Shown in pieces: positions 59,659-64,000 of a stretch of DNA of 64,000 bases. Source of the stretch: Lithospermum erythrorhizon (Eukaryota > Streptophyta > Magnoliopsida > Boraginales > Boraginaceae); contig JADFUC010001674.1 in NCBI GenBank assembly GCA_019722365.1, forward strand, positions 288,794 to 352,793, written 5' to 3'. Position 1 is the stretch's first letter, and every line of letters starts with the position of its first letter. Under the pieces are notes generated by a model. The model was not told the DNA's origin and did not search any database. It was given only the letters and a program-made list of their open reading frames with translations. A program made the translations under genes and the position numbers.

Positions 59659-60656
59659 TGTTGGAAATCGTGAAAATTGATTAAAGCTTTTTATTATCTT
59701 GCGTTCACGACGATTGTGTATCGGTCGTTTAAGATTTGGTTAAATGTGATTCACTTAGAGCTTGAGTGTTGGCCCAGTAATGAAGGTATATATTACTAGT
59801 GTGGGTTCTCGCTGATATTTAAGGGGTTATGGCGATTCTTTAGATGCTTCTTGCTGGGTAAATCGTTATAATAATAGTAATTGGTCAATTATTATTATTA
59901 TACAACTTCTTATAATACGGCGCAGAAGGTCGCGCGTCTGATGATATTGAATAATATTTCGTGAATGAAATTAAGCGAGACTTGTATATTGAAATGTATT
60001 TCTCGATATTTATATATTTGTCAAATATATATGTTGATGAACATGGTGGTTAAACTTGCAAGTTTAATCAATTAAACTTGATGAGATCGATGAATAATTT
60101 GATAAGTTATTCGATAGTGACTCGTTAGTATTTTAATTGACTTGTTAAGTTATTAAAATAGAAACAATTCAGCCCAATGTGATTATTTAATTAGAGGCTG
60201 TAACGGTCTAATTAAGTTAACGAGTTAAAGCATTTGTATGAGTTGCTTAGCAGGTGGAATTGGGACTTGGTATTTAAGGGGATTAGGTTTTCATGACATT
60301 AGAATCATAAAAAACCTCCGCTCCCTCTCGGGACTTCGCCTATCCACTTGGTGAATTGGAAGAATTTTCTCTTCCAGTCTGTTTAAATCCTGGCTACTTG
60401 AAGTTGAGTCTCGGTTCGTTTCCTGCCCCAGGTGTGTGCAATCTAGAAGGCATCTTTTCGGTGTTGAACAAGCGTTGGAGGATCTTGTGAGGGCTTTCAC
60501 GCGGGAACCGTGGGGATTTGGAGTTCGGTCGAAACTGGATTGCGATGTAAAATTCGTATTCATACATTTGTATTTTATGTTTAGATTAATTTACGTTATT
60601 TTGAGAATCCGGGATGTATGAATTCATCGCGATTAAATTCATACTAGATTCTAACA
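59659..60656 (+). mobile_element. solo LTR, copy 2, with TSD
   Basis: 998 bp, starts TGTTGGAAATCG and ends ATTCTAACA (TG..CA), flanked by a perfect 5-bp duplication AATAG at 59654-59658 and 60657-60661. It carries a TATA-like tggtatttaagg near 60268 ahead of the likely R region. No internal region next to it, so it is a solo LTR left by recombination. Related along its length to 15039-16070. Confidence 0.8.
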
Positions 60657-60661
60657 AATAG

Positions 60662-63459
60662 TGCCGCAGCGTGAATATTGCTCGTGGGCAATCTTGCTTC
60701 TGATACCCATTTATAGTGTTTCGTCGCTCTGATGTTTTTACGGTTGACTTTTGTGTTGACGATTGACGCTTGCTTTTATTGATTTTCGGTTTTTGGGCTT
60801 GAAATCACGGCGGGGTGGGTAGGTGAGCACCGATATGGTTTTTTTACTTATATCTTAATTATATTGTTTCGGGCTTAGATTGTTCAAAACTTGAATTTGT
60901 AAGTGTTCAATATTTATGAGTCTTTTGTCATTTATGCCTTTGATATTATTTTGATATGGTTTTTTCTTTGTATCTTGGCGAATTATATTGAGAGGATATG
61001 GTTTATAGATCGGATATGATTTTCAAATGTGTATTGTGTTTTTATGCATTTTTTCTTTTCTGACTTTGTTTTGTATGTTCTATTATATATCATAATCTTT
61101 TTAAAAAGTGTGTTAACTTGATTCACTCTTTTGAATACATTTGTCGATATGCCTGATATTAATTACGATATGGTTTTTTGAGTGTGTTAACTTGATTGTT
61201 ATTGCGTTGCCACGTCTTTATGATATTGTGGTTTTTGTTATGCATTGTTACAACTATGTATTGTAATCTTTTTACCCACACTATGTGATGTATTATTTGT
61301 TATTAGTGAATTCACAGGGAAATACATAGCTACTTGATTATATTTTTCATATATATGATTTTGTGAGTTTTTCGGTATGTATATAATTTTTTAGGCATTC
61401 TGGATTTAGTTTTAGTTGAATTTATTGATTTATTATTATATTTTTCACATTTATATGATATTGTGATTTCTTGTTATGTTCACATACAAATTTATGATAT
61501 TGAAGAGTTTTTAATACTTTAACTAAATGATATTATGTTAACTGCTTAGCGACTAAATGATATTGTGATTTATTTGTTTGTTTTTCTTGAGTTCGATATT
61601 TTAAGAAATTGAAGAACATTTCAGCAGTATGGTTTGCTTTAATCACATTTGTAGCACTGATTTTTAAATTACATAATGTATTTTTTTCTTTTCGATGAAA
61701 TAGTGTGTTGGTCTGGAAGAATCTATCACTGAAAATTGTAACTTGAATAAGGCTTTTGCAATAACATAGCATAGACAGATTTTTTATAACTTGATCCAGG
61801 CTTTATGCCATAATATAACATAAACTTGATTTATAATCCTTATGCCACATTACTAATATAACTATGATTTATTCTGATACATATGTTTTTCTACTTCTGA
61901 AATATTCTCTTTGTTTTTTTAATACGGAAGAATATAGTACACAATTATTACTTCAATCGGATTTTTGTCATAATATATAACATACATATTTGTAACTTGA
62001 TTTAGACTTTTTATGCCATAATGTAGCACCCGTAACCGTATGCCATAATGTAGCGCCCGTAACAGCCTTCGCGTTGTAGCGTAAGTATGATTTATTACAT
62101 TGTAACAATGCATTTGTTCTTTCTAGTGTTCGCTCCTATGGCCATGTTCTATTCAGAGGAATAAAGTAAAAATTGTCTTTTGGATATGGACAGTTCCAAT
62201 AAGATTTCATTCTTGAACAAAAATATTTTTTGGTTATTTATCTGAGGATGTTGGTAACTTGATGCATGTTTTTATGCCATAATATGACATACATATGGTT
62301 TATAAATGGTCTATTAACATATTTTGTAACTTACAAATATTTTGTTGGACATAAAATATGATATTTTATGCTATATTCATGTATTATATGGTCTAATATT
62401 GTTCCTTACAATACATGTCTTGTGGTCATATGTGATCAATTTGTTGTTAATTATTAGATTCGCCATATTATAACATAGTAACATGATATATAAAGTCCTT
62501 GTGCGTACCTTTAACGTGAGCCTTTGTAGTTGTATTTGTGCGAGAAAAAGATTGGACATTGTGCTTCATTTGTTTGTGCGCTTTTAGGGTAACTTGGGGT
62601 GACATTTTATAATAATTTCCAACTTTAGTTTGATTTGAGTCGTCGGATTGGTAAAGAAATTGAGTTGATTGACATTTAATGTTGGTTGAGAAAAAGCAGA
62701 GTCATCATGCGTCATTTGAAATTTGAAAATGAGGATACAGTCTCCTGCCCTTCTTGCTTTTAGCTTCTCCGTAAACCCGTTTTAGTAAAATCAAAGCTTG
62801 GCACCTGACAACAGCATTGGAGAGGAAGCAGTTGATTTCTGAGTTAGAGTTTAGTTTAATTAGGCTAATTTAGTATATTATATAAATACCGGACGGACGG
62901 TTTTATCAAACTCTTAGAATAAAAAAGCGGACCAGTAGGTATTTCATTTTACATTTAAAAAAAACGATTTAGTCCGGTCGGTTTTTATATCTGGCTTCGG
63001 CGGATTAAGAGCTCGGGCCGGACACGTTTAGGATTAAAAGCGAAATCGTCGAGCCACAATTTATTGTTGTGAGAATAGATATTCTAGTGGATAGAACTCT
63101 CGCTATATTAAGACTCTAAATAGAATTTTTTTTTTCAATATACATACAATTTGTAGCTCATGCTTAGTATGTAATTATTTATTAATCTCTATTTCGATCT
63201 AAGTTTTAGATATTTTTTTCAAATAATACTAATTATGTAAATGTTTTATTTAAAATTTATTTCAAATATTTTTAAACTATGTAACATTGATTTCTAAATA
63301 TTTTTTTTATTTTTTAATTTAAATGAAGTTGAATATTTAGTTATAATATTTATGTTTATCTGAAATATATTTTGATATATTTAACTTATCTGGAGTTTTA
63401 AGATTTTACGTAATTTCTTAAATGTTTCGAAATGTTTATTTTTATTATTTGAAGCCAAT
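60662..63459. other. AT-rich DNA with degenerate short repeats
   Basis: 60830-61560 repeats gatatggtttttt and gatattgtgatttnttg words; 61790-62300 repeats ttatgccataatataacata. These look like decayed low-order tandem repeats. Two gtagc(a/g)cccgtaac copies sit at about 62025 and 62050. No gene. Confidence 0.45.
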
Positions 63460-63830
63460 AATAGAAAAAGAAATTTTTGAACCATGGATATTGTGGGCGA
63501 GAGTGAAGGTAGTGATGAGGGCAAGAGTGAAATTTCTGATGGACCAGCGTAATCTTCCTCCAAACCATCCTCTGCAGGGCGAAAACCTACCTTCTTTACC
63601 GTAGGTGGAACTTCACATTGAACGGGTGTTGCACGTATTGTGTATTTTAACAAGGACAAAGCGGCAAAATTTTGGGCATGGTCCGTGGAAATATATATCC
63701 CCTCTCAGACGCCACCAATAAAGGGCACAGCTAAATCCACCCAAATAACCTCATCCGTCCATTTCAACCTCATCCGTGGATGTTTTGTGCGTGGACTTAG
63801 TTTCATGGATCAAGAACCTTAATTAATTTA
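63460..63830. other. exon-like GC-richer segment, unidentified
   Basis: Frames on both strands look less random than their surroundings: minus strand contains VPPTVKKVGFRPAEDGLEE and an SLLPSSLPSLSPTIS stretch; plus strand contains NKDKAAKFWAWSVEIYIP. I recognise neither. Could be a relict exon or transposon fragment. Confidence 0.2.
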
Positions 63831-64000
63831 AGCTCAAAATCTCCTACCAGTAATTTTTAGTAAATCATAACTAAGATTCCTTTATTGTTCCTTATGAATA
63901 TCCTTTCTTAAAATATTAATATATACCGAAACAAGACTAGAACTCAAGAACTTCTCATTGAAAGCTTTGAATCAGATGCCAAAGACAATACGTAACTAAA
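63831..64000. other. window edge, nothing seen
   Basis: AT-rich; no feature supported. Confidence 0.4.

Noticed and set aside
1..64000. CRISPR arrays, operons, rRNA or complete tRNA genes, and a biosynthetic gene cluster
   Set aside because: None seen. The genes present belong to unrelated pathways and have plant nuclear structure.

Overview
This is plant nuclear DNA: AT-rich, with spliced genes, plant-only protein families and many small transposable elements. CYP98A, plastid FAD6, CIPK, RAV and a plant MED15 mark a eudicot. The CYP98A wording looks closest to asterid, perhaps Lamiales, members of the family; that is a judgement from memory, not a search.

I could model seven genes. (1) An intronless RAV-type AP2+B3 transcription factor (+, 2899-3969). 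(2) An intronless CBL-interacting protein kinase (-, 7440-8771). (3) The chloroplast omega-6 desaturase FAD6 (+, 23484-27820, nine exons, all three histidine boxes); its first exon has an in-frame stop six codons after the likely start. (4) A 25-residue ribosomal protein eL41 gene (RPL41) (-, 29138-29673) split by one intron. (5) An eleven-exon MED15-like Mediator subunit (-, 31960-39065, 1008 aa) with no recognisable N-terminal KIX domain. (6) A single-finger C2H2 protein with a terminal EAR motif (-, 43746-44330). (7) A CYP98A-type P450 of phenylpropanoid metabolism (-, 47118-49692, three exons). They are unrelated in pathway and look like ordinary gene neighbours rather than a cluster.

Between the genes lie mostly old mobile elements: a ~250-bp tandem array hit by two Stowaway MITEs (10.0-11.3 kb), two related LTRs 44 kb apart (one a clear solo LTR with a 5-bp target duplication), a 1.15-kb TRIM-like LTR element on the minus strand (16.6-17.8 kb), a decayed hAT transposon (18.7-22.2 kb), a dispersed MITE family with members in the RPL41 intron and just upstream of MED15, a ~530-bp tandem duplication (40.6-41.8 kb), and a pair of self-complementary GC-rich repeats (53.2-53.9 kb). 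The right third (50-64 kb) holds no gene I can support.

No clearly new biological system is visible. The points most worth checking are the FAD6 first exon, the KIX-less MED15, the divergent CYP98A, the duplicated CIPK start region that creates a short upstream ORF, the MITE inside the tiny RPL41 gene, and an unexplained 188-codon frame at 28439-29005.
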